The notes beneath the pieces were generated by a model, which had not been told where the DNA came from, did not search any database, and saw only the letters and a list, made by a program, of their open reading frames with translations. A DNA stretch of 64,000 nt from contig NZ_CP009286.1 of assembly GCF_000758685.1 (NCBI RefSeq), forward strand, positions 1,580,501 through 1,644,500, given 5' to 3'. This DNA comes from Paenibacillus stellifer (GTDB lineage: Bacteria; Bacillota; Bacilli; Paenibacillales; Paenibacillaceae). Shown in pieces: positions 1-8,082 of the stretch. Positions within the stretch are counted from its first letter, which is position 1; each line of letters begins with the position of its first letter. Position numbers and translations under genes: made by a program.

Positions 1-1225
1 GAGCGGCACCGCCTTTGCGGTCAAGGATGTGTTCGCCGTGCAGGGCCATGCCTCCTCGGCAGGCAACCCCGATTGGCTCCGGAGCCATCCGGCGGCTTCG
101 GAGCATGCGGCGGCGGTGCTCCGTCTGCTGAAAGCAGGGGCGTCGCTGAAAGGAGCGGCCCATACGGATGAGCTGATGTACAGCTTGGGCGGTGAGAACA
201 TTCATTACGGAACGCCTATAAATCCCAAGGGAAGCGGGAGAATTCCCGGAGGATCGTCCAGCGGCTCGGCGGTGGCTGTATCGGCGGGAGTCGTCGACTT
301 CGCGATCGGCACGGATACAGGCGGATCGGTCCGCGTGCCGTCCTCATACTGCGGGATTTACGGATTCCGGCCGAGCCACGGTGCGGTCGATATGAGCGGC
401 GTCATCCCGCTGGCGCCGGACTTTGATACGGTGGGCTGGATGGCCGGAAGCCCGGAGCTGCTGCTGCGGGTGGGAAAGGTTCTGCTCGCCCGGGAGGAGC
501 CGCAGGCAGAAGAAGCTGGCGGCGCATCAAGGCATCCCTGCTTCCCCAATACAAGCGGTTCCGCTGTGTCGGACGCCCCCTTTTCAAAGGGGGAGAACGG
601 CGACAGCGCATGGAGTGACTCCGGGATCACGAGACTGTACATGCCCAAAGAAGCCTGGGCGCTGATCGACCCGGAGTGTGCGGGAGCGTGGGACGGTGCA
701 CTGCGGCATGTGCAGGCGGCCGCGGCGTCGAGTTTAGAGGAGGAAATTGCTCCCGAAGGGCTGAAAGCCTGGATGGATGTCTTCCGCGAGCTTCAGGGCA
801 GCCAGATTGGGGACACGCATGGTGAATGGATTCGCAGGGAAAACCCGGTGTTCGCTCCCGATATCGCTGCCCGCTTCGCCCTTGCGGAAGAACTGGCCCG
901 GCAGGATCATTCCGGCGTTCAAGAGCTGCGAAGCGGTATCGTCCGGCGTCTGACAGAGCTTCTCGGCGAAGATGGCGCGCTCGTTATTCCGACCGTGCCG
1001 GGTCCCGCTCCCCTCGTGGGCGGAGATGCCGAGCAGCTGGAGCGCAACCGGAGCGGAGCCATGTCGCTCTGCTGTATCGCAGGCCTGGCGGGGCTTCCGC
1101 AGATTACGCTTCCGGTTGAAGGTCCGGGCGGGCTGCCGCTTGGCCTGTCCATCATCGGCGGTCCGGGGCAGGATCTACGGCTGTTGGGTTGGGCAAGCCG
1201 TATCTGGAAGCAGGCCCCCGTATAA
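1..1225 (+). CDS. Amidase signature family hydrolase, 5' end missing
   Basis: The reading frame is already open at base 2 and no start lies in the window, so the gene begins upstream. Amidase signature enzymes hydrolyse amide bonds with a Ser-cisSer-Lys triad. The Lys is in AVKD at the very start of the visible part. The Gly/Ser-rich loop GGSSSGSA and the following GTDTGGSVRVPSS carry the cis-Ser and the nucleophilic Ser. The visible 408 codons end in a normal C-terminal part of the fold. The gene lies directly upstream of pucR, so it may act on an amide product of purine breakdown such as allophanate or oxamate; that substrate is inference from position only. A terminator at 1307-1339 ends its transcript. 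Family confidence is high, substrate unknown. Confidence 0.85.
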   Translation, partial: SGTAFAVKDVFAVQGHASSAGNPDWLRSHPAASEHAAAVLRLLKAGASLKGAAHTDELMYSLGGENIHYGTPINPKGSGRIPGGSSSGSAVAVSAGVVDFAIGTDTGGSVRVPSSYCGIYGFRPSHGAVDMSGVIPLAPDFDTVGWMAGSPELLLRVGKVLLAREEPQAEEAGGASRHPCFPNTSGSAVSDAPFSKGENGDSAWSDSGITRLYMPKEAWALIDPECAGAWDGALRHVQAAAASSLEEEIAPEGLKAWMDVFRELQGSQIGDTHGEWIRRENPVFAPDIAARFALAEELARQDHSGVQELRSGIVRRLTELLGEDGALVIPTVPGPAPLVGGDAEQLERNRSGAMSLCCIAGLAGLPQITLPVEGPGGLPLGLSIIGGPGQDLRLLGWASRIWKQAPV

Positions 1226-1306
1226 CGGGGATCGGCATCGTGATCGAACGAATGAGGATGGAATTGACTCATAAATATTGGAAATGAAAATATGCCGTAC
1301 ACCTAG

Positions 1307-1339
1307 GCCTTCCGCATAATCAAGTGCGGAGGGCTTTTT
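1307..1339 (+). terminator. Rho-independent terminator after the amidase gene
   Basis: A 10-bp stem, GCCTTCCGCA with TGCGGAGGGC including one G-U pair, has an 8-nt loop and is followed by five T. It separates the amidase transcript from pucR. Confidence 0.75.
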
Positions 1340-1370
1340 GCGAAGCGCTGAAACAAAGAAGAGATGTCCT

Positions 1371-1404
1371 CTAACAAGGGACGAACAAGTGACTAACAAG
1401 GGAC
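1371..1404 (+). repeat. Two 12-bp direct repeats upstream of pucR
   Basis: CTAACAAGGGAC occurs at 1371-1382 and again at 1393-1404, 22 bp apart, so the copies lie about two helical turns from each other on the same DNA face. They are about 90-110 bp upstream of the likely pucR promoter. This spacing is what paired activator or repressor sites show, but no regulator is identified and the repeats may be chance. Confidence 0.35.
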
Positions 1405-1489
1405 CAAGAAGAAGGAGTTGTCATTAAGAAATTAGCCAAGCCCGTCAGATAATATGACACAGATAAGCGGATTTTTTAAACAAATATCT

Positions 1490-1517
1490 TTTCAAAGTGT
1501 GCTGCATTCATTATAAT
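1490..1517 (+). promoter_or_regulatory. Probable sigma-A promoter of pucR
   Basis: A perfect TATAAT lies at 1512-1517. A weak -35, TTTCAA, lies at 1490-1495, 16 bp upstream. The pucR ATG is about 60 bp downstream. The rest of the 1340-1578 spacer shows no gene. Confidence 0.45.
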
Positions 1518-1578
1518 GTTACATAAAATAACACAGGATCTTGAAGGAGTAAATTATAGATAGAGTGGAGGGAACGGC

Positions 1579-3153
1579 ATGCATCTGACGGTCGAAGAGG
1601 CGTTATCGGTCTACCCTTTGTCGGAAGCCAAGCTGATTGCCGGCTCCAAGGGAACACGGCGAATTGTCAAATCGATAAATGTGATGGACGCGCCGGATAT
1701 TTCGGATTGGATCAAGGAAGGCGAAATGCTGCTGACGACGGCTTACCTGATCAAAGACAGCCCCGATCAGGCGTCGGCGCTGCTGCACAAGCTGAACCGC
1801 AGAGGCTCTTCGGGTCTCGGCATCAAGCTGGGGCGTTTCTGGGATGCGGTACCCGAGTCCTTGATCGCCGAAGCTGATGAACTCGGCTTTCCGCTTATCG
1901 AGCTGCCCTTCCAGTTCACCTTCTCGGACCAGATGAACGGCCTGTTCCGGGCGGAGCTGTCCCGCAGCACGGGAGCGCTCCAGACGGTGCTGGAGAAGCA
2001 GCGGCGGCTTATGCGGTTCGCGCTTCAGCCGGTTCGGAGCCGGTCCATGCTCGAATCGGTCTCGGAATGCGTCGGCCATCCGCTTGCGGTTGTCGGCAGC
2101 CGGGGCGAGCTGCTGTTTCAGAACAGCTCCCATCAGGAGCGGGAGATTCTGGCCGGCTGGCCCTGGCAGGCCAAGAGCCGCAAGGTCCGGATCGGCCAGG
2201 AGACGGCTTACCGCCTCCCTCTGGCGCAAGGCGAGGAATGCGGCGGTTACCTTATCTTCTTCGGCATCGATCCCCTTATGCTGACGATGGAGGAGAGTCT
2301 GTTCGTTCAGGCGGCCGAGCTGATTGCGCATCATATGCCGCCAAGCAGCCGGGATTATTTCGAGCAGGATCTGCACCGGGAATTCGGCAGGCTGTTCCGC
2401 CGGTTCCTGAAGGGCGACCTCTCATGCGCCGAGCTGACCCAGGCGGCCGAGAATCTGAATCCGGGGCTGCTGCAGGCGCCGTTCCTGTTGGTGCTGACGG
2501 ATGTTCCGGAAGCGGGCGAGCTGAGGCAGCATGAGCTGAACCGTCTGAAGGAGGAATATGTGCAGCACCCGGAACTGTCGAAGCTGAAATCCTTCCATCT
2601 CATGACGGAGGAAGGTCTGCTGTCGCTTTTGTCAGGAGAACGGTTGTCGCCTGAGGCAGTCTGCGGCTACATCGAAGCCTGCTTCGACAAGATCGGAACC
2701 AAGGAGAGCTGTTATCCCTGCGCAGCGGTCAGCAGCCGCAAGAGCAAGCCGGATGAGATCAAGGAAGCCCTCGGCGAGACGAAAGAAACTCTGCGGATGA
2801 AGGGCTACTGGAACCCGGGGCAGCAGGTTGCGCATTACCGGCAGCTTGAGCTCGCGATGGTGCTGCGCCAGATTCCTTCCGAGGCGATGCAAAAATACTG
2901 CAGCCGCACACTGGCTGGTCTGCTCGGACGGGAGCCCGATTATGTCAGGGAGATGCTGCGTACGCTGGAAGCCTTCCTGGAGAACGACGGCCACATCAAC
3001 GAAACGGCCAAAAAATTATTCATTCACCGGAACACGGCCACCTACCGCATGGAGAAGCTGAGCGAACTTCTGGATGTCGATTTCAGAAAGACCGACGATC
3101 TGCTGCGGCTCCGGCTGGCCTTCCTGTTCCGCAACATGCTGGAACGGGGCTGA
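1579..3153 (+). CDS. pucR: PucR-type transcriptional regulator of purine catabolism
   Basis: This is a 524-residue PucR/CdaR-class regulator. Residues 1-125 form the N-terminal PucR domain (HLTVEEALSVYPLSEAKLIA and a GIKLGRFW segment). The C-terminal 60 residues form the helix-turn-helix of the HTH_30 type, NETAKKLFIHRNTATYRMEK. In Bacillus subtilis PucR activates the puc genes and responds to a late purine intermediate such as allantoin. Here the gene heads the cluster, which supports the same job. The start is fixed by GGAGGG six bases before ATG. The gene is monocistronic, with its own promoter at 1490-1517 and a terminator at 3173-3197. Confidence 0.9.
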   Translation: MHLTVEEALSVYPLSEAKLIAGSKGTRRIVKSINVMDAPDISDWIKEGEMLLTTAYLIKDSPDQASALLHKLNRRGSSGLGIKLGRFWDAVPESLIAEADELGFPLIELPFQFTFSDQMNGLFRAELSRSTGALQTVLEKQRRLMRFALQPVRSRSMLESVSECVGHPLAVVGSRGELLFQNSSHQEREILAGWPWQAKSRKVRIGQETAYRLPLAQGEECGGYLIFFGIDPLMLTMEESLFVQAAELIAHHMPPSSRDYFEQDLHREFGRLFRRFLKGDLSCAELTQAAENLNPGLLQAPFLLVLTDVPEAGELRQHELNRLKEEYVQHPELSKLKSFHLMTEEGLLSLLSGERLSPEAVCGYIEACFDKIGTKESCYPCAAVSSRKSKPDEIKEALGETKETLRMKGYWNPGQQVAHYRQLELAMVLRQIPSEAMQKYCSRTLAGLLGREPDYVREMLRTLEAFLENDGHINETAKKLFIHRNTATYRMEKLSELLDVDFRKTDDLLRLRLAFLFRNMLERG

Positions 3154-3172
3154 GGTCCCGGACGCACCAGAC

Positions 3173-3197
3173 AAGACGGCCGTCGGCCGTCTTTTTT
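3173..3197 (+). terminator. Rho-independent terminator after pucR
   Basis: AGACGGCC and GGCCGTCT form a perfect 8-bp stem around a GTC loop, followed by T6. The remaining spacer to xdhC (3198-3378) shows no gene. Confidence 0.85.
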
Positions 3198-3378
3198 AAA
3201 AATAGGAATCAATAAGCTGTGCCCCAAAGATATCCTGTGTTTCTTCGGGAAACGGATGCGCTCCTCGCCCGTTCGGGGCAAGCGAAGCTGTTTCTACTTG
3301 CAGGAAGCGGAAATGTCCGCATGCTGTGCGGGGTCTGCACCGCATCCGGAAGACCATTGAATAAGGGGGAGGGCGTTC

Positions 3379-4464
3379 ATGAGTGCTTATGAAATTGCGG
3401 CTTATATCCGGAAACACGACCTTCCCGCCGTTCTGGCTACGCTGATCAACGTGGAGGGCCATTCTTACCGCAAGCCGGGAGCTGTCATGCTGTTCCATGA
3501 GGGCGGGACGCTGGGAAGCCTCAGCCCCGGATGCCTTGAGAGCGATCTTCAGCTTCGGACGGAGGAGATCTGGGAATCTGGACGGCCCGAGACGGTGGAG
3601 TACGATATGCGGACATCTGATGATTTCTCCTGGGGGGAAGCCGTCGGATGCGGCGGCAAGATCAAAGTGGTGTTGGAACCGGTCAGGGGCGAGCTTCGCC
3701 GGCTGCTTGCGGAGGCAAGTACTCAAATGGATGGCGGAAAAAGCTTGCTGCTGCGTCGCAGCCGGACGCCCGGCGGATATGCCTACAGTCTGGAAGAGGC
3801 GTCTTCGGTGCCGCAAAAGCGGCAGGGGCAGCGGCAGTATGGTCGTAGCGATGGCGATGAAGCGGTGTTCGCTACGCCGCTGGTCCCGAAGCCGAGACTC
3901 GTCCTGTTCGGTGCGGGACAGGACAGCCGGCCCGTTGCGGAGCTGGCCTCGCGTTCGGGCTTCCGCATCGCCGCCGCCGATTGGCGGGAAGGGCCGCTCA
4001 TGAGCGGATTCCCCGCCGGAGAGCGGGCGCTGTGCCTGCCGGAGGAAGCGCCGGAGAGGCTGAATATCGGCAGCGGGGATTATGTGCTGATCTGCAGCCA
4101 TCAGCTCCAGCGGGACCGGCAGTTTCTGGAGCGGGTAATTCCCCGCCGCCCGAAATACATCGGCATTATCGGATCGAAAGCAAGAATCGGGCTGCTGCTT
4201 GACGGACTGGAGAAGCCGGAGTCGCTGCATGCGCCCGTCGGGCTGCCGATCGGGGCGGACGGTCCGGAAGAAATCGCAGTCAGCATCGTTGCCGAGCTGA
4301 TACAGGTCAGAAGAGCGGATAACCGTCTGAAGCAGAAAGGGGATGATCGCGTTGAAAATTGCCGGAATCTATTTGGCGGCAGGGCAGAGCACTCGGATGG
4401 GGGTGTCCAAAGTTTCAAGGAAGCTGTCGCTGGGCGTCGCCCTCGGGAGCGTCGCGCTCGCTGA
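3379..4464 (+). CDS. pucA: XdhC/CoxI-type molybdenum cofactor insertion protein
   Basis: XdhC proteins bind, sulfurate and hand molybdopterin cofactor to xanthine dehydrogenase; B. subtilis PucA is the relative. Residues 1-100 carry the XdhC N-terminal domain (GHSYRKPGAVMLF, GSLSPGCLESDL, GEAVGCGGKI). From about residue 170 a Rossmann-like XdhC_C domain follows (LVLFGAGQDSRPVAELA, IGIIGSKARIGLLL, PEEIAVSIVAELI). GGGGGAGGG precedes the ATG. The last 40 or so residues after VAELIQVRRA have no counterpart expected in the family and overlap the next gene by 113 bp. This could be a natural long overlap or the result of an indel near the 3' end that lost the usual stop. Confidence 0.85.
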   Translation: MSAYEIAAYIRKHDLPAVLATLINVEGHSYRKPGAVMLFHEGGTLGSLSPGCLESDLQLRTEEIWESGRPETVEYDMRTSDDFSWGEAVGCGGKIKVVLEPVRGELRRLLAEASTQMDGGKSLLLRRSRTPGGYAYSLEEASSVPQKRQGQRQYGRSDGDEAVFATPLVPKPRLVLFGAGQDSRPVAELASRSGFRIAAADWREGPLMSGFPAGERALCLPEEAPERLNIGSGDYVLICSHQLQRDRQFLERVIPRRPKYIGIIGSKARIGLLLDGLEKPESLHAPVGLPIGADGPEEIAVSIVAELIQVRRADNRLKQKGDDRVENCRNLFGGRAEHSDGGVQSFKEAVAGRRPRERRAR

Positions 4465-4996
4465 ACTGGAGCGCTGCGGCCTTGCACCGCTGGTCGTGGT
4501 TGTCAGGGCTGACGACAAGCTGGAGTGGCTGCCGCCCGAAATCGGAGAGCCGGGCGCTAGACGCACCGAGACATGCCTGACAGCGCATCTGGGATTGTCC
4601 TTCTCGCTGCGCTGCGGATTGAATGCAGTGCTTCCGCATGATCCGGACGCCGTGGTTGTGGCGCTGGCGGATCAGCCTTTTGTCACCAAGGATCTGGTGA
4701 ACCGTCTGATCGAAGCCTTCCGCCGCACTCCCGGACTGGATTATGCAGCAAGCTCCGGGAACGGAACGATGATGCCGCCCGCACTGTTCGCGAGGTCGGT
4801 ATTTCCGTCGCTTCAGCAGCTGGACGGCGACCGGGGGGCGGGGCGGATTCTGAATTCTTCCGAATTCAAGGGGGCGGTTATCGAGGATGACACGCCGCTC
4901 TTTGCGATGGATGCCGATACGGAAGGCGATTTTCTGAATGTCCAGCGCCAATGGCTGCTGCAGAACACCCGGCAGGAGGATTTTACGGGGAAATAG
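4352..4996 (+). CDS. pucB: MobA-like nucleotidyltransferase, PucB/MocA type
   Basis: This 214-residue protein is a MobA-like NTP transferase that probably attaches a nucleotide to molybdopterin for xanthine dehydrogenase. The N-terminal nucleotide-binding signature LAAGQSTRMG and a following Lys are present, and ADQPFV is the usual metal-site motif. I chose TTG at 4352 over ATG at 4343. The AAAGGGG ribosome site at 4336-4342 abuts the ATG with no spacing but sits 9 bases before the TTG, and MKIAGIYLAAG is a normal N-terminus for the family. The gene overlaps the 3' end of xdhC, so the two are probably translationally linked. A terminator follows at 5040. Confidence 0.82.
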   Translation: MKIAGIYLAAGQSTRMGVSKVSRKLSLGVALGSVALAELERCGLAPLVVVVRADDKLEWLPPEIGEPGARRTETCLTAHLGLSFSLRCGLNAVLPHDPDAVVVALADQPFVTKDLVNRLIEAFRRTPGLDYAASSGNGTMMPPALFARSVFPSLQQLDGDRGAGRILNSSEFKGAVIEDDTPLFAMDADTEGDFLNVQRQWLLQNTRQEDFTGK

Positions 4997-5039
4997 GAAG
5001 CTGTGTTACGAATGCTTACAATTTGAAATATCCAACTCT

Positions 5040-5079
5040 GGGGATTCGTGCAAAAAGCACAATAATCCCCCTCTTTTTT
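5040..5079 (+). terminator. Rho-independent terminator after pucB
   Basis: GGGGATT at 5040-5046 pairs with AATCCCC at 5064-5070. An inner GTGC/GCAC helix extends the hairpin, and a CTCTTTTTT tract follows. It separates the cofactor genes from the transporter operon. Confidence 0.85.
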
Positions 5080-5114
5080 ATAAACTTGCACAAACGTATG
5101 TTATATAAATTTAC

Positions 5115-5153
5115 GCTAGACTCTAGCCTCCGGTATAGTTAAGCATATATAAT
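5115..5153 (+). promoter_or_regulatory. Probable activator-dependent promoter with a 13-bp palindrome
   Basis: A perfect -10 box TATAAT lies at 5148-5153, but no -35 match lies 16-18 bp upstream. In the -35 region sits the perfect palindrome GCTAGACTCTAGC (5115-5127). A good -10 without a -35 plus an adjacent dyad suggests activation by a bound regulator, PucR being the obvious candidate; that is inference. The predicted transcript start near 5160 falls exactly at the first strand of the structured leader. Confidence 0.5.
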
Positions 5154-5158
5154 TGACC

Positions 5159-5227
5159 AGAGCCCATTAAAGGAGCTCAGGCCGCAATCGGCCAGTTCAT
5201 AGAGTGAGAAGGCTATGAAGCTCTCAC
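5159..5227 (+). ncRNA. Structured 5' leader of the nucleoside transporter operon
   Basis: The 100 bases before the lipoprotein gene can fold into a multi-branched RNA. AGAGC (5159-5163) closes with GCTCT (5220-5224). Inside lie GGCCG-CAAT-CGGCC (5180-5193) and TTCATAG (5196-5202) with CTATGAA (5213-5219). A competing helix, GTGAGA (5205-5210) with TCTCAC (5222-5227), would break the closing stem just upstream of the ribosome site AGGAGGAGG at 5236-5244. The purine riboswitch core is not present, so this matches no class I know. Switching function is inference. Confidence 0.4.
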
Positions 5228-5249
5228 ACCATCTAGGAGGAGGAGAAAT

Positions 5250-6428
5250 ATGAAACAAAGGGGTCGGGCATTCAAACTCAGCTTCCTGCTGCTGTTTGTG
5301 CTTGCGGTTGTACTCGCAGGCTGCGGCGGCAACAACAACACATCGGGGAACACAGCGGCGTCTTCCGAGCCGGCTGCTAGCGCAGCGGCAACAGCATCCG
5401 CTAGCGCGGCGGCAGCATCGACGCAGCCATCCGGTGAGAAGCCAAAGGTAGCATTCGTCTATATCGGACCTCCAGGCGACGGCGGTTATACGTATCAGCA
5501 TGACCAAGGGCGTCTTGAAATGGAGAAAGAACTCGGTATCAAGTCGACAACCGTCGAGAACATCCCAGAGGGACCGGACGCCGAGCGCACTATCACAGAA
5601 CTCGCACAATCCAATGACATTGTCTTCACTACAAGCTTCGGCTACATGGAGCAGACGGTCAACGTAGCGAAGAAATTCCCCAACGTTAAGTTCGACCATG
5701 CTTCCGGCTACAAAACCGAAGCCAACATGGGCACCTACTTCGGCAAGAACTACGAAGCCAGTTATCTGACAGGAATCGCAGCGGGCAAAGTGACCAAGAA
5801 CAACCATCTCGGTTACGTCGGCGCCTTCCCGATCAGCGAAGTTATCTATAACCTCAACGCCTTCACACTCGGTGCACAGAGCGTAAACCCGGATATCAAG
5901 GTTGACGTTGTCTGGACGAACACCTGGTACGATCCGACAACCGAACGCCAAGCGGCTATCAGCTTGCTGGATAAAGGCGCCGATGTCCTTCTGGCTTATC
6001 AGGATTCCCCGGCTACCATTCAAGCGGCACAGGAACGCGGCGCATTCGCAGGCGGCAACGACTCCGACATGAAGAAATACGCGCCTGACAACTACCTGAC
6101 CAACCCGGTTTGGGATTGGGGTCCATACTACACCAAAACAGTTAAGTCCGTAATGGACGGCACCTGGACTAACGAGCAGTACTCCGGCAGCATGGCTGAC
6201 GGCATGGTGAAGCTGGCTCCGTTCGGCAACAAGGTTCCGGAAGATGTACAGAAGCTTGTTACCGACGCGCAGGCGAAGATTATCAGCGGTGAGCTGAACG
6301 TCTTCACTGGTCCGATCAGCGACAACACCGGCAAAGTGCAGGTTCCGGAAGGCAAGACGCTTACGCTTGACGAAGTGCTCAGCATGAACTGGCTGGCGAA
6401 AGGCGTAGTCGGCACAATTCCGAAATGA
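5250..6428 (+). CDS. BMP-family substrate-binding lipoprotein (nucleoside/base ABC transporter)
   Basis: This 392-residue lipoprotein is the extracellular receptor of the ABC transporter that follows. It has a signal peptide with lipobox LAGC and lipid-modified Cys25, then a Ser/Ala-rich linker to about residue 65. The BMP/PnrA fold follows (KVAFVYIGPPGDGGYTYQHD, YEASYLTGIAAG, GADVLLAYQDS). BMP proteins such as Treponema PnrA bind purine nucleosides; relatives in purine-degradation loci may carry bases or ureides. The location between xanthine dehydrogenase accessory and structural genes supports a purine substrate. AGGAGGAGG precedes the ATG. A stable hairpin after the gene probably keeps this transcript more abundant than the ATPase part. 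Confidence 0.88.
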   Translation: MKQRGRAFKLSFLLLFVLAVVLAGCGGNNNTSGNTAASSEPAASAAATASASAAAASTQPSGEKPKVAFVYIGPPGDGGYTYQHDQGRLEMEKELGIKSTTVENIPEGPDAERTITELAQSNDIVFTTSFGYMEQTVNVAKKFPNVKFDHASGYKTEANMGTYFGKNYEASYLTGIAAGKVTKNNHLGYVGAFPISEVIYNLNAFTLGAQSVNPDIKVDVVWTNTWYDPTTERQAAISLLDKGADVLLAYQDSPATIQAAQERGAFAGGNDSDMKKYAPDNYLTNPVWDWGPYYTKTVKSVMDGTWTNEQYSGSMADGMVKLAPFGNKVPEDVQKLVTDAQAKIISGELNVFTGPISDNTGKVQVPEGKTLTLDEVLSMNWLAKGVVGTIPK

Positions 6429-6475
6429 TAAGGTTGTCTTTACCAATTCAGGATATTCTTTAATAGGAAGAAAAC

Positions 6476-6520
6476 CATGGGTGGGGCGGGCTCCTTCGGG
6501 AAGTACCTGCCTCACCCATG
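6476..6520 (+). promoter_or_regulatory. Intercistronic mRNA-stabilising hairpin with UUCG loop
   Basis: CATGGGTGGGGCGGG (6476-6490) pairs over all 15 bases (two G-U) with CCTGCCTCACCCATG (6506-6520). Within the loop TCC-TTCG-GGA forms a second small hairpin. No T tract follows, so it is not a typical terminator. In ABC operons such hairpins protect the upstream binding-protein mRNA and lower expression of the ATPase and permease genes. Confidence 0.65.
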
Positions 6521-6549
6521 CTACAACTATGAGAAAGGAGGCGTTCCAA

Positions 6550-8082
6550 ATGCGGGGACATTCGGTGGAAATGCGCGGAATTGTCAAAAGATTCGGTTCA
6601 GTAACCGCGAGCGACCAAGTCGATTTTTCGGCAGACGCGGGAGAGATTCATGCGCTGCTTGGCGAGAACGGGGCGGGAAAAAGTACGGTGATGAGTATGC
6701 TGTCGGGCGTATACAGAGCGGATGAGGGTGAGATTCTGATTCACGGCAAACCTGCAAAAATCCGCTCTCCGAAAGACGCCGCCATGCTCGGCGTGGGCAT
6801 GGTATTCCAAAATTTCAGACTGGTTCAAACGTTGACAGCTGCGGAAAATATCGTGCTTGGCGAAAAATCGTCTTTCTGGCGCGGAAGAAACTGGATCAAA
6901 AACAAGCATAAGGAGATAGAAGAACTGGCGGAACGCTTCGGGCTGAAGTTTCCGGTGGACCGTCCGATCTGGCAGCTCTCCGTGGGAGAGCAGCAGCGGG
7001 TGGAGATCGTCAAGACGCTGTACCGCGGCGCCGATATTATTATTCTGGATGAGCCGACTTCGGTTCTGACGCCCGGTGAAGTGGAGGGGCTGTTCAGCAC
7101 GCTGCAACGGATGAAAGAAGAAGGCAAGACCGTCATTATGACGACGCACAAAATGAAGGAGGTTATGGCCTCCTCCGACCGCATTTCGGTCATGCGCAAA
7201 GGCAAAATGATTACGACGCTCATTACGAAAGAGACGGATGAGCGGGAACTGGCCCGGCTGATGGTAGGCCGGGAAGTGGTGATTGAGCGGCGGGACCGCG
7301 AGGAGACGGACGGCGACGAACTGCTCGCAGTCAAGAATCTGAGCGTTGTCGCCGATCACGGGCGGAAGGCGCTGGACCGGCTGTCGCTCACCGTCCGCAA
7401 GGGCGAGATCGTCGGCGTTGCAGGGGTCGCCGGCAACGGTCAGAAGGAACTGGCGGAGGTGCTGACCGGCCTTCGGACTTGGCGGGAAGGTGAAATTGTT
7501 TTTGACGGAAGTCCCGTCAAGACGGCGTCGGTTCGCGGCGCTATTGATGCCGGCATCTCCCACGTACCGGAGAACCGGATGAAGAGCGGGCTTGCCGGAC
7601 GGCTTGGCTCGGTCGACAATCTGCTGTTCAAGTCTTACCGCTCCGAAGAGCACTCGAAGCTAGGATTTCTGAAGGCGGCCAAGAACCGGATTTGGTCGGA
7701 GCATCTGGTGCGTAAATTCGATGTGAAGACGCCGGAGCTCGATACACCTGTACAACAGCTGTCCGGAGGCAATCAGCAGAAGCTGCTGTTCGCCCGGGAA
7801 GTTACGCATAATCCCAAGCTGATGGTAGCCGTGCATCCGACTCAGGGACTTGATGTCGGAGCCACCTCCGGCGTTCACGACCTGCTGATGGAGCTGCGGG
7901 CTTCGGGAAGCGGCGTGCTGCTGATCTCCGAAGACCTGGATGAGCTGATGCAGCTGTCGGACCGGATTCTGGTCATTTACAATGGAGCGATTATTGGTGA
8001 AGAGACCCACGACAATGCGGACAGAGAAAGCATCGGTCTGATGATGGCGGGCATTCGCGGGAGAGAGGAGAGCATGGTATGA
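6550..8082 (+). CDS. Double-domain ATPase of nucleoside/base ABC transporter
   Basis: This is a 510-residue tandem ATPase of the sugar/nucleoside (RbsA/NupO-like) class. The N-terminal cassette has a full Walker A (GENGAGKST), the signature LSVGEQQRVEI and Walker B IIILDEPT. The C-terminal cassette has a degenerate Walker A (GVAGNGQKE), signature LSGGNQQKLLFAREV and MVAVHPTQGLD. A single fully active site of this kind is normal for the family. ATG at 6550 was chosen because GGAGG lies 8 bases upstream; an in-frame GTG at 6481 lies inside the intercistronic hairpin. The stop overlaps the next start (ATGA at 8079), so the permease is translationally coupled. Confidence 0.9.
   Translation: MRGHSVEMRGIVKRFGSVTASDQVDFSADAGEIHALLGENGAGKSTVMSMLSGVYRADEGEILIHGKPAKIRSPKDAAMLGVGMVFQNFRLVQTLTAAENIVLGEKSSFWRGRNWIKNKHKEIEELAERFGLKFPVDRPIWQLSVGEQQRVEIVKTLYRGADIIILDEPTSVLTPGEVEGLFSTLQRMKEEGKTVIMTTHKMKEVMASSDRISVMRKGKMITTLITKETDERELARLMVGREVVIERRDREETDGDELLAVKNLSVVADHGRKALDRLSLTVRKGEIVGVAGVAGNGQKELAEVLTGLRTWREGEIVFDGSPVKTASVRGAIDAGISHVPENRMKSGLAGRLGSVDNLLFKSYRSEEHSKLGFLKAAKNRIWSEHLVRKFDVKTPELDTPVQQLSGGNQQKLLFAREVTHNPKLMVAVHPTQGLDVGATSGVHDLLMELRASGSGVLLISEDLDELMQLSDRILVIYNGAIIGEETHDNADRESIGLMMAGIRGREESMV

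Noticed and set aside
3196..4230. Long minus-strand frame opposite xdhC
   Set aside because: It is opposite a clear XdhC gene, has Arg/Pro/Gln-rich composition and no ribosome site; a G+C-driven shadow.
5040..5250. Possible guanine/adenine riboswitch before the purine transporter
   Set aside because: The conserved core and loop-loop bases of the purine riboswitch (TATA...TAATATGG...CTACC) are not present; the region was kept only as an unclassified structured leader.
5139..6587. 482-codon minus-strand frame opposite the BMP gene
   Set aside because: The opposite strand codes a clear lipoprotein; no ribosome site or family signature supports the antisense frame.
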